Shown here: positions 1 through 9,961 of the stretch, one piece after another
Position numbering within the stretch: position 1 is the first letter of the stretch
How the letters are laid out: every line of letters starts with the position of its first letter
NCBI GenBank assembly: GCA_016699165.1
Contig: CP064963.1
Location: 930,001 to 994,000, forward strand
DNA from: Candidatus Melainabacteria bacterium
GTDB lineage: Bacteria > Cyanobacteriota > Vampirovibrionia > Obscuribacterales > Obscuribacteraceae
Length of the DNA: 64,000 nucleotides
Reading direction: 5' to 3'
Translations under genes and position numbers: made by a program
The notes under the pieces: generated by a model
Databases searched by the model: none
Seen by the model: only the letters and a program-made list of their open reading frames with translations
Told to the model about the DNA's origin: nothing

Positions 1-26
1 GCAAAGCGACAATAAAAGGCGAAAAA

Positions 27-1022
27 ATGTCGTCTGGTCTTATCAATGCGCGCGAATATATTATTGCAGCAATAGTCATTGTCGGGCTAATAATAGGCGC
101 AATGTTTTTGTTCAAAGACAATAAACAAAAAAATGTCGAGCTTGGCTCGAACACACAAGCCTTAACCCAGGAACAAGGCAAAGGTCAGACATATTCAAGT
201 GGCGATGGAAAAATGTCGATTACTATTGGCGAAAATAATTTAGCCACATATCAAAATGACAAATCTGCCATTCAGGTGCCAAGTGTGCGCTACAACGACT
301 TCTTAAAAATGCTGCAACAGCTTTTAGACTCAGTAATGGAGCGTCAGTTGTGGTTTTCGCACGAAACGAAAGACAATTCTCTGGTCTCAGAAAATGGTGT
401 CAGACTTTATGCAGCAGGCTCACCCGAGCAAAAAACTATTTCTGATGCTAAAGCCTGGTATCTAAAAATCCATTCTACTTTTGCTGTTCCTAAAAATGTC
501 AATTTCAATAGTTTGAAACTGCCTGCACATGTCACTATAAGAGCGATGTCAGACACAGATGAGATTGCAAACAAAGAACATTTGCTCTCTCTTCAAACAG
601 GTCAAATGATTGCAGATGAGCCCAGAATAACATCAAACGAAGTGCGAGCTTATTCTTTGAGCGATAATCCAGACAAACCGCCAACTGTTTATGTTAGAGC
701 TTCAGATAGCGCTGGGCGCTGGATTGGCACCGGCAATAGTGGCGAAGTGCTTGTCTTTGGAGCGAATCAGGATTTGCTTCAAACCCCTGCCCAAGCCAAA
801 ATTTCAGTGCCACCAAAACCAACCAAAATTTGGATTGGCGAAAATATGAGCTGGATTTTGTATCTTGTTCACTATATGGTACCGATTTTGCTTAGTATCA
901 CAGGTGGTGCTCTTATGATCGTGGGCAATAATAAAAACCTGCACTCAGTCACTGTAAGTTCGTACGTTGTATTGTTTCTGGCGGCACTAGCTGGTCTAGC
1001 GCAATACGTTATGTGGCTATAA
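27..1022 (+). CDS. Hypothetical membrane-anchored protein
   Basis: A 331-residue protein of no family I recognise. A hydrophobic segment at about residues 12-28 follows a short N-terminal tail, then comes a polar, Asn/Gln/Lys-rich region of about 240 residues, and two more hydrophobic segments lie at about 275-300 and 308-330. This suggests a large extracytoplasmic domain held by membrane helices at both ends. A hairpin with a following T-rich tract lies just after the stop, so it probably ends its own transcript; the upstream neighbour is outside the window. Function unknown. Confidence 0.7.
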   Translation: MSSGLINAREYIIAAIVIVGLIIGAMFLFKDNKQKNVELGSNTQALTQEQGKGQTYSSGDGKMSITIGENNLATYQNDKSAIQVPSVRYNDFLKMLQQLLDSVMERQLWFSHETKDNSLVSENGVRLYAAGSPEQKTISDAKAWYLKIHSTFAVPKNVNFNSLKLPAHVTIRAMSDTDEIANKEHLLSLQTGQMIADEPRITSNEVRAYSLSDNPDKPPTVYVRASDSAGRWIGTGNSGEVLVFGANQDLLQTPAQAKISVPPKPTKIWIGENMSWILYLVHYMVPILLSITGGALMIVGNNKNLHSVTVSSYVVLFLAALAGLAQYVMWL

Positions 1023-1033
1023 TTGTCAAGGCC

Positions 1034-1063
1034 ACCAAAACAGCTAGTTTTGGTTTTATCTTA
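1034..1063 (+). terminator. Rho-independent terminator
   Basis: An 8-bp stem (ACCAAAAC/GTTTTGGT) closes a 5-nt loop and is followed by a T-rich run. It lies just after the hypothetical membrane protein gene and before the acetyl-CoA synthetase gene, separating the two transcripts. Confidence 0.6.
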
Positions 1064-1146
1064 AGATCTAGATAAGCAGTATAGGTTTGAATATTAGCCT
1101 GATAAGAGGCTAAAATATATCTTTTGCGAGGTTCGAGAGGTTCACA

Positions 1147-2958
1147 ATGAATACCAAGCTGGCTCAAAAATCAGGCAACAAGTCACAGGCAGACGAAGGT
1201 TTAGACCAGGGCGAAGATGTGACCCGTCCGACCAAAGAAATCATCAAAAAATACCCGGTAGATCCAGCTATCGCCAACTACGAGAAAGCTTACACCTCTT
1301 TCTCCTGGCAAGAAGCGCGCTCTGAAGTACACTGGTTTGGCGGTGACATGGTCAATGCCGCTTACAACGCAGTTGACCGCCATATGTACGATGGCAGACG
1401 CAACAAAGTTGCCCTCTACTCGATTGGGGTGGACAACAAGCTCCACAAACTGACCTTTTACGATATTTATGAACAATCGAACAGACTTGGCAATGCTTTA
1501 AAAAAATTGGGTGTTCAACGTGGCGACAGAGTCTTTTTCTTCTTGCCGCGAGTACCTGAACTTTATATAGCCACAATTGCCATTGCAAAAGTTGGCGCCA
1601 TTATTGGACCGCTTTTCTCTGCTTTTGGACCAGATGCTCTCAAAGATAGATTGCTCGATGCGGAAGCTTCGGTAATTATCACCACGCCTGAATTGAAAAA
1701 GAAAATCGATCAAATCCGCCCAAGCCTGCCTGACCTTAAACATGTAATAGTTGTAGGTGCAGACAAAAAAAGTCTGGGCGAAGGCGAGCTTAGCTACAAC
1801 GATTTGATTGAAGCCGAGTCCGACAAATTAGAGTGCGAGCGCATGGATCCCGAAGATCCGCTCTACTTGCTTTATACATCTGGCACTACAGGCAAACCAA
1901 AAGGCGTTGTGCATGTACACAACGATATCCTGGGTCAGCACATGACTTCAAAATGGGTACTGGACTTAAAAGACGACGACGTTTACTGGTGCACAGCCGA
2001 CCCCGGTTGGGTTACTGGCACCGTATATGGTATTTTCGGTCCCTGGTCAAATGGCGCATCGGTCGTTAGTTACGAAGGTCGCTTCGACGCAGATGCCTGG
2101 TATCAAACTATAGATAGATTGAAAATATCTGTCTGGTACACAGCTCCTACAGCGCTTAGAATGCTTATGAAAGCTGGCAACGATGTGGTGGCAAAATATA
2201 GCCTCGACAGTTTGCGTCATGTGCTTAGCGTAGGTGAGCCACTAAACGCCGAAGTAGTACGCTGGGGCATGAAAGTCTACGGACTGCCGATTCACGACAA
2301 CTGGTGGCAAACTGAAACTGGAATGCAATTAATCGCCAATCTACCTTGTATGGCAATTAAGCCAGGCTCAATGGGCAAACCACTGCCAGGCGTTTATGCT
2401 GCAATTGTCGATGAGCATGGACAAGAAATGGAAGCTGGCAAACTAGGCAAGTTAGTGGTCAAACCAGGCTGGCCTTCGATGCTCAGACAAGTATGGCGCA
2501 ACAAACAAAAATTCGATGAGTATTTCAAAATACCCGGATGGTATTTTTCTGGCGATAACGCATGGAAAGACGAAGACGGTTACTTTTGGTTTGTAGGTCG
2601 TGCAGACGATGTGATAAACACAGCGGGACACAGAGTTGGACCGTTTGAAGTTGAATCTGCACTTATAGATCACCCAGCGGTTGTTGAAGCAGGCGTAATT
2701 GGAAAACCCGATAAAGAGCGCGGCGAAATAATCAAAGCATTTATCGTCCTTGCCAAAGATGTTAAGGCTGACGAGAAATTGATTGAAGATATCAAAGAAT
2801 TCACCAAGCGAAATCTAGCTGCGCATGCTTATCCACGCGAAATTGAAATCAAAGACTCACTACCAAAAACACGTTCTGGTAAAATCATGCGTCGCTTGCT
2901 TAAGGCATGGGAACTTGGCTTACCTACAGGTGATACGTCCTCATTAGAAGATGACTAA
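1147..2958 (+). CDS. acsA: Acetyl-CoA synthetase (AMP-forming)
   Basis: A 603-residue ANL-superfamily ligase that activates acetate, or another short acid, to acyl-AMP and then acyl-CoA in the cytoplasm. The phosphate-binding motif YTSGTTGKPKG starts at residue 243, ADPGWVTG follows, the acyl-site motif reads NWWQTETG, and the C-terminal domain carries the RSGK catalytic-lysine motif (Lys about 579), the usual acetylation target of Acs enzymes. Its length is close to the AcsA branch, shorter than enterobacterial Acs. The gene overlaps dnaB by 8 nt, so the two are co-transcribed. Exact acid specificity cannot be read from sequence alone; acetate is likely because of the Trp-Trp in the acyl pocket motif. 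Confidence 0.9.
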   Translation: MNTKLAQKSGNKSQADEGLDQGEDVTRPTKEIIKKYPVDPAIANYEKAYTSFSWQEARSEVHWFGGDMVNAAYNAVDRHMYDGRRNKVALYSIGVDNKLHKLTFYDIYEQSNRLGNALKKLGVQRGDRVFFFLPRVPELYIATIAIAKVGAIIGPLFSAFGPDALKDRLLDAEASVIITTPELKKKIDQIRPSLPDLKHVIVVGADKKSLGEGELSYNDLIEAESDKLECERMDPEDPLYLLYTSGTTGKPKGVVHVHNDILGQHMTSKWVLDLKDDDVYWCTADPGWVTGTVYGIFGPWSNGASVVSYEGRFDADAWYQTIDRLKISVWYTAPTALRMLMKAGNDVVAKYSLDSLRHVLSVGEPLNAEVVRWGMKVYGLPIHDNWWQTETGMQLIANLPCMAIKPGSMGKPLPGVYAAIVDEHGQEMEAGKLGKLVVKPGWPSMLRQVWRNKQKFDEYFKIPGWYFSGDNAWKDEDGYFWFVGRADDVINTAGHRVGPFEVESALIDHPAVVEAGVIGKPDKERGEIIKAFIVLAKDVKADEKLIEDIKEFTKRNLAAHAYPREIEIKDSLPKTRSGKIMRRLLKAWELGLPTGDTSSLEDD

Positions 2959-4351
2959 AAAGAAAGAATTCGAAAAGAAAAACTATAGCGCCCCTGAAGA
3001 TTTTTCAATCACAGAGGCTACTCTAGAGCGGCTTCCTCCTCAATCGCAAGAAGCTGAGCAAGCCGTTCTTGGAGCACTGCTCGTTAGTGGCGACGGCATG
3101 TCGCGCTGTGTCGACTTGTTAGATCCAGAATATTTTTATCGCAAATCGCACCAGACTATTTACGCCTCAATGCTCGATCTTTATGATCACAGCGAGCCTG
3201 TAGATATAGTTACAGTCTCTCAAACTCTCAAAGATTCAGGCAATCTGGAGCAAATTGGCGGAAGAGCTTATATCACCGAACTATCTTTGTCAGTTGCCAC
3301 CACTGCCAATTTAGAATATTACGCTCGCATGGTGCAAGAAAAAGCGCTGCTTCGTCAACTGATTAAAGCTGGCACCGAAATTGTAGGTAGCTGTTATGAA
3401 GAACCAGATGCAGACATCGCTTTAGATAGAGCCGAGCACCTTATTTTTGGACTGGCTCAACGCAAAGAGATGAAGAGTCTTGTTCATATCAAACATATTG
3501 TTGAAGACTCCTTTCAGAAAATCGAACAACGCTACGAAAATAGAGATGTGCTTTCTGGTGTTCCATCAGGCTTTTACGATCTCGATGCAATGACGTCTGG
3601 ATTTCAACCGTCCGATTTAGTTATTATCGCTGCCAGACCTTCAATGGGTAAAACGGCATTCGTACTCAATTTGGCTCAACACGCAGCAGTAGAAAATAAT
3701 GTCCCTGTAGCTGTCTTCTCTCTAGAAATGTCCAAAGAGTCGCTTGTTATGCGTATGCTTTGCTCCTCGGCAGAAATTGACGCAAACAGACTTAGAACCG
3801 GACACATGCACACAAGTGACTGGACTAAGCTTGCAAGTGCAATGGGTCGTTTGGGCGAAGCACCCATTTATATTGACGATTCGGCCCTTGTAAATTGTAT
3901 GGAAATCAGAGCCAAGTGTCGCAGGCTCAAGTCTGAGATGAACGGTCTTGGACTAATAATCATCGACTATATTCAGCTAATGCAAGGTCGCAAACAAACA
4001 GACAACCGGGTCCAGGAAGTATCTGAAATATCGCGAAGCTTAAAAACACTGGCGCGTGAGTTAAACGTTCCAGTTCTTGCACTGTCACAGCTTTCGCGTG
4101 CAGTTGAGGCAAGACAAAACAAACGCCCGATGCTTTCAGACTTGCGTGAATCAGGCTCAATCGAGCAGGATGCCGACCTTGTGATGTTTATTTATCGCGA
4201 CGAATATTACAACCCAGAAAGCGAACGTCGAGGCGAGGCTGAAATCATCATCGCCAAGCAAAGAAACGGTCCAACAGGCACCGCCGAGCTTTTGTATCAA
4301 GGCAGCATTACAAGATTCTTGAACAAAGCAGCCACCCAGTACGCCCAATAG
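2951..4351 (+). CDS. dnaB: Replicative DNA helicase DnaB
   Basis: A 466-residue hexameric 5'-3' helicase for the replication fork. The N-terminal domain (LPPQSQEAEQAVLGALL, about residues 28-44) has the usual DnaB start, and the RecA-like domain begins near residue 200 with Walker A (ARPSMGKTAF, about 228-237) and the family block SLEMSKESLVMRM. Walker B reads LIIIDYIQLM and the later motif DLRESGSIEQDADLVMF is conserved. No intein or insertion is visible. The start lies 8 nt inside acsA, an unusual pairing of a core replication gene with a metabolic gene. Confidence 0.95.
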   Translation: MTKKKEFEKKNYSAPEDFSITEATLERLPPQSQEAEQAVLGALLVSGDGMSRCVDLLDPEYFYRKSHQTIYASMLDLYDHSEPVDIVTVSQTLKDSGNLEQIGGRAYITELSLSVATTANLEYYARMVQEKALLRQLIKAGTEIVGSCYEEPDADIALDRAEHLIFGLAQRKEMKSLVHIKHIVEDSFQKIEQRYENRDVLSGVPSGFYDLDAMTSGFQPSDLVIIAARPSMGKTAFVLNLAQHAAVENNVPVAVFSLEMSKESLVMRMLCSSAEIDANRLRTGHMHTSDWTKLASAMGRLGEAPIYIDDSALVNCMEIRAKCRRLKSEMNGLGLIIIDYIQLMQGRKQTDNRVQEVSEISRSLKTLARELNVPVLALSQLSRAVEARQNKRPMLSDLRESGSIEQDADLVMFIYRDEYYNPESERRGEAEIIIAKQRNGPTGTAELLYQGSITRFLNKAATQYAQ

Positions 4352-4441
4352 GCAAACATTAGCAAATTCTCCTCTAATGACAACGCCAAAGCGCTAAAAT
4401 GACACAGTCTTTTTTGATGTCTGTTTTTTAGTGGATTTTAT

Positions 4442-5380
4442 ATGCAAACTAAAGCCAAAGGCGTAAGCAAAACCGATTTCATCGTTTGTATGACCGACGG
4501 CTCTAAACCAATTCAGGCAAATCTGGCTCAAACACCAGAAATTGTCTGTTCTTTGTTAGAGCGTGGCGGAATTATTTATTTCCCCGAGACACCTTTTGAT
4601 ATAAGCGCATCTGACCGCGAATTTCTGCTTGCTCAAAAACAGAAAGATGCTGACTATCACAAAAATATTGCTTACCGACCAAAAGAAGACATCGTCACTG
4701 GTTACGCAGCTAAAACACCTGTTGATGCACAACGTCTTCATTCTATTATGGCTGACTATCATAATCAGACCACAAACTTTTTGCGAAGCTTCATTGCACC
4801 GTACAAAAGAGGGTGGGAGCCTGATTTTGCTACCTTTCGTCCCATAGAAGAGAAAGGTCGCAAGATGAGTCTGCGCAAGCGCAATGACTTGATTCATGTC
4901 GACTCATTTGCCACGCGCCCCATATATGGTGACCGCATCCTGCGCACTTTCACCAATATAAACCCAACAGAGAACAGAGTCTGGAGAACTTCAGACACTT
5001 TTGAGTCTTTGCTTGAAACTTACAAAAATGTGATGCCAGCACCCGCTCCATTCAAGTCTAAAAACGACGGACAATCGCTTCTCACCAGGCTTTATTCTAT
5101 GCTTGGACTAAAAGCAGTCGGCACTTCGCCTTATGACAAATATATGCTCGACTTCCATAATTTCTTGAAAGAAAATGGATTTTTCCAATCTAACTGTCGC
5201 AAAGACACCTGGGAATTTCCACCAAATTCTTCATGGATGGTTTTCACAGACATGGTCAGTCACTCAGTTTTGAGTGGACAGTACGCTCTTGAGCAGACTT
5301 ATATTATCAATCAAGATGACCTGGTCATGCCCGAAAAGGCACCAATCAATCTAATTGCCAAAGCATATAATCTCAAATAG
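4442..5380 (+). CDS. Kdo 3-hydroxylase family protein (KdoO-like)
   Basis: A 312-residue protein matching the Kdo-hydroxylase family, Fe(II)/2-oxoglutarate/O2-dependent enzymes that hydroxylate Kdo of lipid A after transfer. An HxD metal-binding pair is visible in HVDSF (His152, Asp154), followed by RPIYGDRILR and TNINPTENRVWRTSDTF blocks. The C-terminal part has WMVFTDMVSHSVLSGQYALEQT, which supplies a plausible distal His. It has its own 90-nt upstream gap after dnaB and ends 4 nt before the convergent propeller gene. Together with the KdsD-like gene at 26.9 kb it implies a Kdo-containing, hydroxylated LPS core. Confidence 0.75.
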   Translation: MQTKAKGVSKTDFIVCMTDGSKPIQANLAQTPEIVCSLLERGGIIYFPETPFDISASDREFLLAQKQKDADYHKNIAYRPKEDIVTGYAAKTPVDAQRLHSIMADYHNQTTNFLRSFIAPYKRGWEPDFATFRPIEEKGRKMSLRKRNDLIHVDSFATRPIYGDRILRTFTNINPTENRVWRTSDTFESLLETYKNVMPAPAPFKSKNDGQSLLTRLYSMLGLKAVGTSPYDKYMLDFHNFLKENGFFQSNCRKDTWEFPPNSSWMVFTDMVSHSVLSGQYALEQTYIINQDDLVMPEKAPINLIAKAYNLK

Positions 5381-5384
5381 ATTT

Positions 5385-6797
5385 CTATTTAAACGAGCAC
5401 ACAGCTTCCATTGTTGCCTGTCCAACCTGGACTTGCTTGTCGAATTTGAGCGTTTCTAAATTGAGAAATCCAACTGTATCTGAAGCTGCGCTTGTCACAA
5501 GCATATGATTTAAATCGGCAGTCAAAACAAGACATCCGGGAAACTCGACATCGAGTGGAAGTGAGACTGTCTCAATTTTATCGAATTTGTTTGAGGAAGC
5601 CTGAGTAATCGAAAAGGCAGTAATTGTATTATCTTTGGCATTGGCTACAAAGAGTCTATCTTCTGAAGAATCGAGCGCAAGTCCAGTGGGTCCTTCGCCA
5701 ACACTGATATTGGTTATCAGTTTGCGTTGCGTGGTATCAATGACCGAAACCGTGTTGGAGACTCTATTTGCAACAAATGCCAATTTGTGTTTTTTAGACA
5801 AGATTACATTTGATGGCATTTTTCCGCAGGTTACAACACCGACAACTTTGTTTGTCAGTGTCGAAATGAAGCTAACATGCCCGGTTCCAGAACTTACAAT
5901 TAGTGTGTATCCATCGGGTGTGATGGCAATATCGCCAGGTCCGTTTAATACTTTGGTGCGTTGAATGACTTTTTTGCTAGCAAGATCGACTGTGGCCACT
6001 GTGCTTGCAGCAGATTCGCAGACATAAATTTGGTCGCCTTTTGGTGAGACAGCAAGCGCCCTTGGAGAAGAACCCATGGGAAATTCGATAAAAGTATCCC
6101 ATTTCATCGAATTAGGATTATAGACAACTACAAGAGATTTAGACTGGTCACATACATATAATTTGTCATTGAACCAGACAAGACATGCAGGTGTTCCGTC
6201 GGTCGGGACTTCGGAAACTTTCTCGAAATTTTTATTGAGCACATAAATTTTGCCACTTTTAGGCGAGGCTAAAAATAGCTTTTCATCGCTATTCATGTCC
6301 AATTTTTCTTCAGCAATCACAGGCGGTGCGCCGTCTTTTAAAATTTCGACGCTCAACTCTTTTACTAATGGTTTCAGTTTTCCAGAGACTGCCATATTCT
6401 GAGGAATAAGCAAATCGGATGGCAATGAGCCTTTATACATAGCTCGCATAACTGCTTCGGGCAAATCATTTGGCAACGCTAAGACTAATTTGTTATTGCT
6501 TTTTTGCAATTTCAAAAATATCCAGTTATTAGAAAAAACAATCAAGTCATTGCTTGAAAAAGTGGTGGTGATTTTTTGAACAGCTGTGACTTTTGTTGTA
6601 GATGGAGGCAGAATCGGCACATACAAAGTTCCGTCAGCATCTTGAATCATTGCGTCAATACGAAGCTGCCCTTGAGGAAACTTTTCTTTAATAGCTTCTT
6701 TTAGTTCTTTAGGCACTTTGGTGGCAAATGCCGGAGCCCAAGACATGGCTGCAAGTAACACCAGAGCAATTGCGTAGCTTCGAAACTTAATTTTCAT
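5385..6797 (-). CDS. Secreted YVTN/YncE-like beta-propeller protein
   Basis: About 470 residues with a signal peptide (MKIKFRSYAIALVLLAAMSW, then PAFA before the mature part). The C-terminal two thirds is a series of about 42-residue blades with VSPKGDQIYVCES, ITPDGYTLIVSS, KHKLAFVANRVSNTVSVID and SSEDRLFVANAKDNTITAF cores typical of YVTN/YncE propellers. The start is placed at the second Met because it begins the signal peptide cleanly; a start 18 nt upstream is possible. The gene overlaps the dnaJ end by 11 nt, making it the last gene of the grpE-dnaK-dnaJ operon. A periplasmic scaffold or binding role is inferred; the substrate is unknown. Confidence 0.8.
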   Translation of the reverse strand: MKIKFRSYAIALVLLAAMSWAPAFATKVPKELKEAIKEKFPQGQLRIDAMIQDADGTLYVPILPPSTTKVTAVQKITTTFSSNDLIVFSNNWIFLKLQKSNNKLVLALPNDLPEAVMRAMYKGSLPSDLLIPQNMAVSGKLKPLVKELSVEILKDGAPPVIAEEKLDMNSDEKLFLASPKSGKIYVLNKNFEKVSEVPTDGTPACLVWFNDKLYVCDQSKSLVVVYNPNSMKWDTFIEFPMGSSPRALAVSPKGDQIYVCESAASTVATVDLASKKVIQRTKVLNGPGDIAITPDGYTLIVSSGTGHVSFISTLTNKVVGVVTCGKMPSNVILSKKHKLAFVANRVSNTVSVIDTTQRKLITNISVGEGPTGLALDSSEDRLFVANAKDNTITAFSITQASSNKFDKIETVSLPLDVEFPGCLVLTADLNHMLVTSAASDTVGFLNLETLKFDKQVQVGQATMEAVCSFK

Positions 6798-8064
6798 CTT
6801 TAGGACGAAAAGCATCCACCAGTTTATCGAGCAGCGTATCGTCTTTTTTGCTCGCCTTAGACTTGTCGTGTTTCATCTTTTTCTTAGCGCCATCACCATT
6901 ATCATCGGTTGAAAACTTTTTGTTTTCAACATCATTTTGGTTTTCGGAATTTTCAGAATCAGTGTCTATGTGCAATTCTTCTTTTTGTAATTGGGCTAAA
7001 CGCTCAAATAATTCTTTTTCTTCTTTGCTCAATTTGTTTGGTGTTTTCAAATTGATATGAACTATCTGATCGCCACGTCGATTAGGTGAGTTTAAAAGCG
7101 GAACGCCAAGATCTCTCATAACCAGCTTAGTTCCAGCTTGAACACCGTGCGGAATCTTCAAAACTTTAGTGCCATCAACTGTTGGAACCAGAAGTTCACC
7201 GCCAAGTGCTGCCATTGAAAAACTAACGTCTTGCTTGACGTGAATTGTATTATTCTCGCGAATAAAGTCTTTGTGCCGCTTTACTTGTACCATCACAAAC
7301 AAATCACCAAACGGTCCGCCGTGAGGTCCTTTGTCACCAGCCTGTCCAATTCTTATACGCGAGCCATCTTCGATACCAGCCGGCACTTTGAATTCCCAGT
7401 CTTTGGGCTTGCGAGTAAGTCCCTGACCTTTACAGTCGCGACAAGGCTTGTCCACACTTTTGCCACCACCGTGACATCCAGGACATGTCGTAATTTGATA
7501 CGACTGCACAAATAACATGTTGACCAGTTCTTTTACTTGTCCCATGCCGTTGCAAGTCTGACATGTGGTGATATTGGCTCCTACAGCAGCTCCTGTACCA
7601 AGACAGGTAGTGCAGTCGTCTAATCTTTTTACTGTAAGCTTTTTCTCGACACCAAATACGGCTTCAAGAAAATCGAGTTCAAGATCATATCTAAGATGAG
7701 CACCTTGTGCCGGACCGCCGCGCGAGCCGCCAAAGCCGCCACGCATGCTTGCCCCAAATAAGCTTTCCAGAATATCGTCCATGCCGAATCCTTGAAAGCC
7801 GCTAAAATCGAAATTATCAAATCGGCTAGCGCTGCCTTTGACACCTTCATGTCCATAGCGGTCGTAGCTTGCACGCTTATTTTCATCAGACAAGACTTCG
7901 TATGCTTCAGCCAACTCTTTGAACGCTTTTTCATCGCCCGAATCTTTGTTATCGGGGTGAAGCGAGCGAGCCTGGCGCCTGAAGGCTTTCTTGATTTCTT
8001 CTGGGGCAGCACCTTTGGCTACTCCAATAACTTCGTAATAGTCGCGCTTGCTCATTGTTGTCAT
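6787..8064 (-). CDS. dnaJ: Chaperone protein DnaJ
   Basis: DnaK co-chaperone of up to 425 residues. It has a J domain with the HPD motif (about residues 37-39), a Gly/Phe-rich linker with FGGSRGG, four CxxCxGxG zinc repeats (CTTCLGTG, CQTCNGMG, CPGCHGGG, CRDCKGQG) and the C-terminal substrate-binding domains. After the usual end there is an extra tail of about 70 residues rich in Asp, Glu, Asn and Lys, not part of standard DnaJ. A start at the internal Met 9 nt downstream would give the usual MSKRDYYEV N-terminus. It lies 14 nt after dnaK and overlaps the propeller gene. Confidence 0.95.
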   Translation of the reverse strand: MTTMSKRDYYEVIGVAKGAAPEEIKKAFRRQARSLHPDNKDSGDEKAFKELAEAYEVLSDENKRASYDRYGHEGVKGSASRFDNFDFSGFQGFGMDDILESLFGASMRGGFGGSRGGPAQGAHLRYDLELDFLEAVFGVEKKLTVKRLDDCTTCLGTGAAVGANITTCQTCNGMGQVKELVNMLFVQSYQITTCPGCHGGGKSVDKPCRDCKGQGLTRKPKDWEFKVPAGIEDGSRIRIGQAGDKGPHGGPFGDLFVMVQVKRHKDFIRENNTIHVKQDVSFSMAALGGELLVPTVDGTKVLKIPHGVQAGTKLVMRDLGVPLLNSPNRRGDQIVHINLKTPNKLSKEEKELFERLAQLQKEELHIDTDSENSENQNDVENKKFSTDDNGDGAKKKMKHDKSKASKKDDTLLDKLVDAFRPKDEN

Positions 8065-8078
8065 TTCTCGGTTTACTC

Positions 8079-9953
8079 TTATTCGCTAGGTAACTGCAAT
8101 TGTTCTTCTTGCTGTCCCTCAGCCTGTCCATCGCCTAACTCAATCGGTCCGCTTTCGCTCAAAGATCTTTTCTTGCTACTTTTGGCTGCAGCCTGGGTGC
8201 GCTTAGCCCCCATGTGAATTGCTCTTCCCATGTCGAGTAAAGCCACATCCAGTCCCGCTACTTGCGAGCCCAAAAATTGGCTGTCTTCTTGCGACTGGGT
8301 ATTAAGCGCTTCTTGCACAGAAGTAATTGCAGTTTTGACTTTGTCTACTATTTGCAAATCAACCATTTCGCCATATTTGACTACAGTGCGCTCGGCATCG
8401 GCACAAAGACCTTCTGCTTTTACTCGCATCATAATGCGCGACTTGGTTTTCTTATCTTGGCTTGCAAATTCTGCCGCTTCAGATGTAAGTGCATCAACTT
8501 CTTCGGGACTAAGACCAGTGGTGCGTTGAATAGTGATTGAGTGTTTAATTCCAGATCCATGATCTTTGGCACTACAATGCACGATACCATCTGCATCTAT
8601 GTCGAATGTCACTTCGATTTTAGGCACTCCCCGTGGTGCTGGCGGAATACCGGTTAGGAAAAATTTTGCAAGCGACTTGTTGTCACCGGCAAGTTCGCGC
8701 TCACCTTGCAAAACGTGCACTTCAACTGATGTTTGACCATCTTCGTTTGTTGTAAAAATAGTAGTTCGGCTCGTAGGTATTGTGGTGTTACGCTCGATTA
8801 TACGAGTAAACAAATTACCGGCAGTCTCGATTCCTAGAGATAATGGAATTACATCGAGTAATAAAACATCTTGCAAGTCGCCTGCAAGAATTGAGGCTTG
8901 AATTGCGGCCCCAAGCGCCACCGCTTCGTCTGGATTGACAGACTTGGATGGTTCTTTGGAAAAGAAACGACGCAACATATCTTGCACAGCAGGAATGCGT
9001 GTGGAGCCACCAACCAGAATAATATTTTCAATTTGCTCTGGATGTAGTTGGGCATCATCTAATGACTGTTGCAGTGGCCCCATACAAGACTCGACAAGAT
9101 TGTGAGTCAATTCGTTAAACTTGGCTCTAGATAATTTAGTCTCTAAATGCAAAGGTCCATTATCGTTTGCTGTCAAAAATGGGATGTGAATTTCACTAAC
9201 CATTGCAGACGACAATTCAATTTTGGTTTTTTCAGCTACTTCTTTTATACGCTGAATAGCCATAAGATCATTGGACAAGTCAATTCCGCTCTGAGTCTTA
9301 AACTCGGCAATGAGCCAGTTTATGATGCACTGATCAAAGTCGTCTCCACCCAATCTATTATTTCCAGATGTGGATTTAACTTCAAACACACCATCTGTAA
9401 TTTCAAGAATACTTACATCAAATGTTCCGCCGCCAAGGTCAAACACAAGTATTTTGCATTGACTGTCGAGTCTATCAAGTCCATAAGCAAGCGCACTTGC
9501 AGTAGGTTCATTGATAATGCGCAACACTTCAAGACCGGCTATTTGACCTGCATCGCGTGTTGCCTGACGCTGAGCATCGCTGAAATAGGCAGGCACTGTA
9601 ATTACCGCCCGAGTAAGCTTTTCACCAAGATAAGCTTCGGCATCGGCTTTCAGTCTTTGCAAAATCATGGCTGAAAATTGCTCGGGACTATAAGCGACAC
9701 CATCTATGGTGACACGCTGGTTGGTGCCCATTTCGCGTTTAATAGACTGAATGGTGCGATTAGGATTAGTCACTGCCTGTCGTTTTGCAGTTTGACCAAC
9801 CAAACGCTCGCTCGATTTAGAAAAGGCAATGACAGAAGGGGTGGTACGCTGACCTTCGGAGTTTTCGATAATGACAGGGCGTCCGCCTTCCATTATGGCT
9901 ACGCAAGAATGCGTAGTGCCAAGGTCAATTCCTATAATGCGCTCACTAACCAT
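8079..9953 (-). CDS. dnaK: Chaperone protein DnaK (Hsp70)
   Basis: A 624-residue Hsp70. The ATPase domain starts with IGIDLGTTHSCVAIMEGG and contains the Hsp70 signatures VFDLGGGTFDVSILE and ILVGGSTRIPAVQ; the substrate domain begins around residue 385 (LLDVIPLSLGIET). The C-terminal lid is shortened and diverged, ending in a Gln/Glu-rich tail (GQAEGQQEEQLQLPSE) instead of the usual Gly/Met-rich tail with acidic end. This may be a specialised DnaK paralogue rather than the only housekeeping copy. It sits between grpE (8 nt upstream) and dnaJ, in the common operon order. Confidence 0.95.
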   Translation of the reverse strand: MVSERIIGIDLGTTHSCVAIMEGGRPVIIENSEGQRTTPSVIAFSKSSERLVGQTAKRQAVTNPNRTIQSIKREMGTNQRVTIDGVAYSPEQFSAMILQRLKADAEAYLGEKLTRAVITVPAYFSDAQRQATRDAGQIAGLEVLRIINEPTASALAYGLDRLDSQCKILVFDLGGGTFDVSILEITDGVFEVKSTSGNNRLGGDDFDQCIINWLIAEFKTQSGIDLSNDLMAIQRIKEVAEKTKIELSSAMVSEIHIPFLTANDNGPLHLETKLSRAKFNELTHNLVESCMGPLQQSLDDAQLHPEQIENIILVGGSTRIPAVQDMLRRFFSKEPSKSVNPDEAVALGAAIQASILAGDLQDVLLLDVIPLSLGIETAGNLFTRIIERNTTIPTSRTTIFTTNEDGQTSVEVHVLQGERELAGDNKSLAKFFLTGIPPAPRGVPKIEVTFDIDADGIVHCSAKDHGSGIKHSITIQRTTGLSPEEVDALTSEAAEFASQDKKTKSRIMMRVKAEGLCADAERTVVKYGEMVDLQIVDKVKTAITSVQEALNTQSQEDSQFLGSQVAGLDVALLDMGRAIHMGAKRTQAAAKSSKKRSLSESGPIELGDGQAEGQQEEQLQLPSE

Positions 9954-9961
9954 CGATTTGA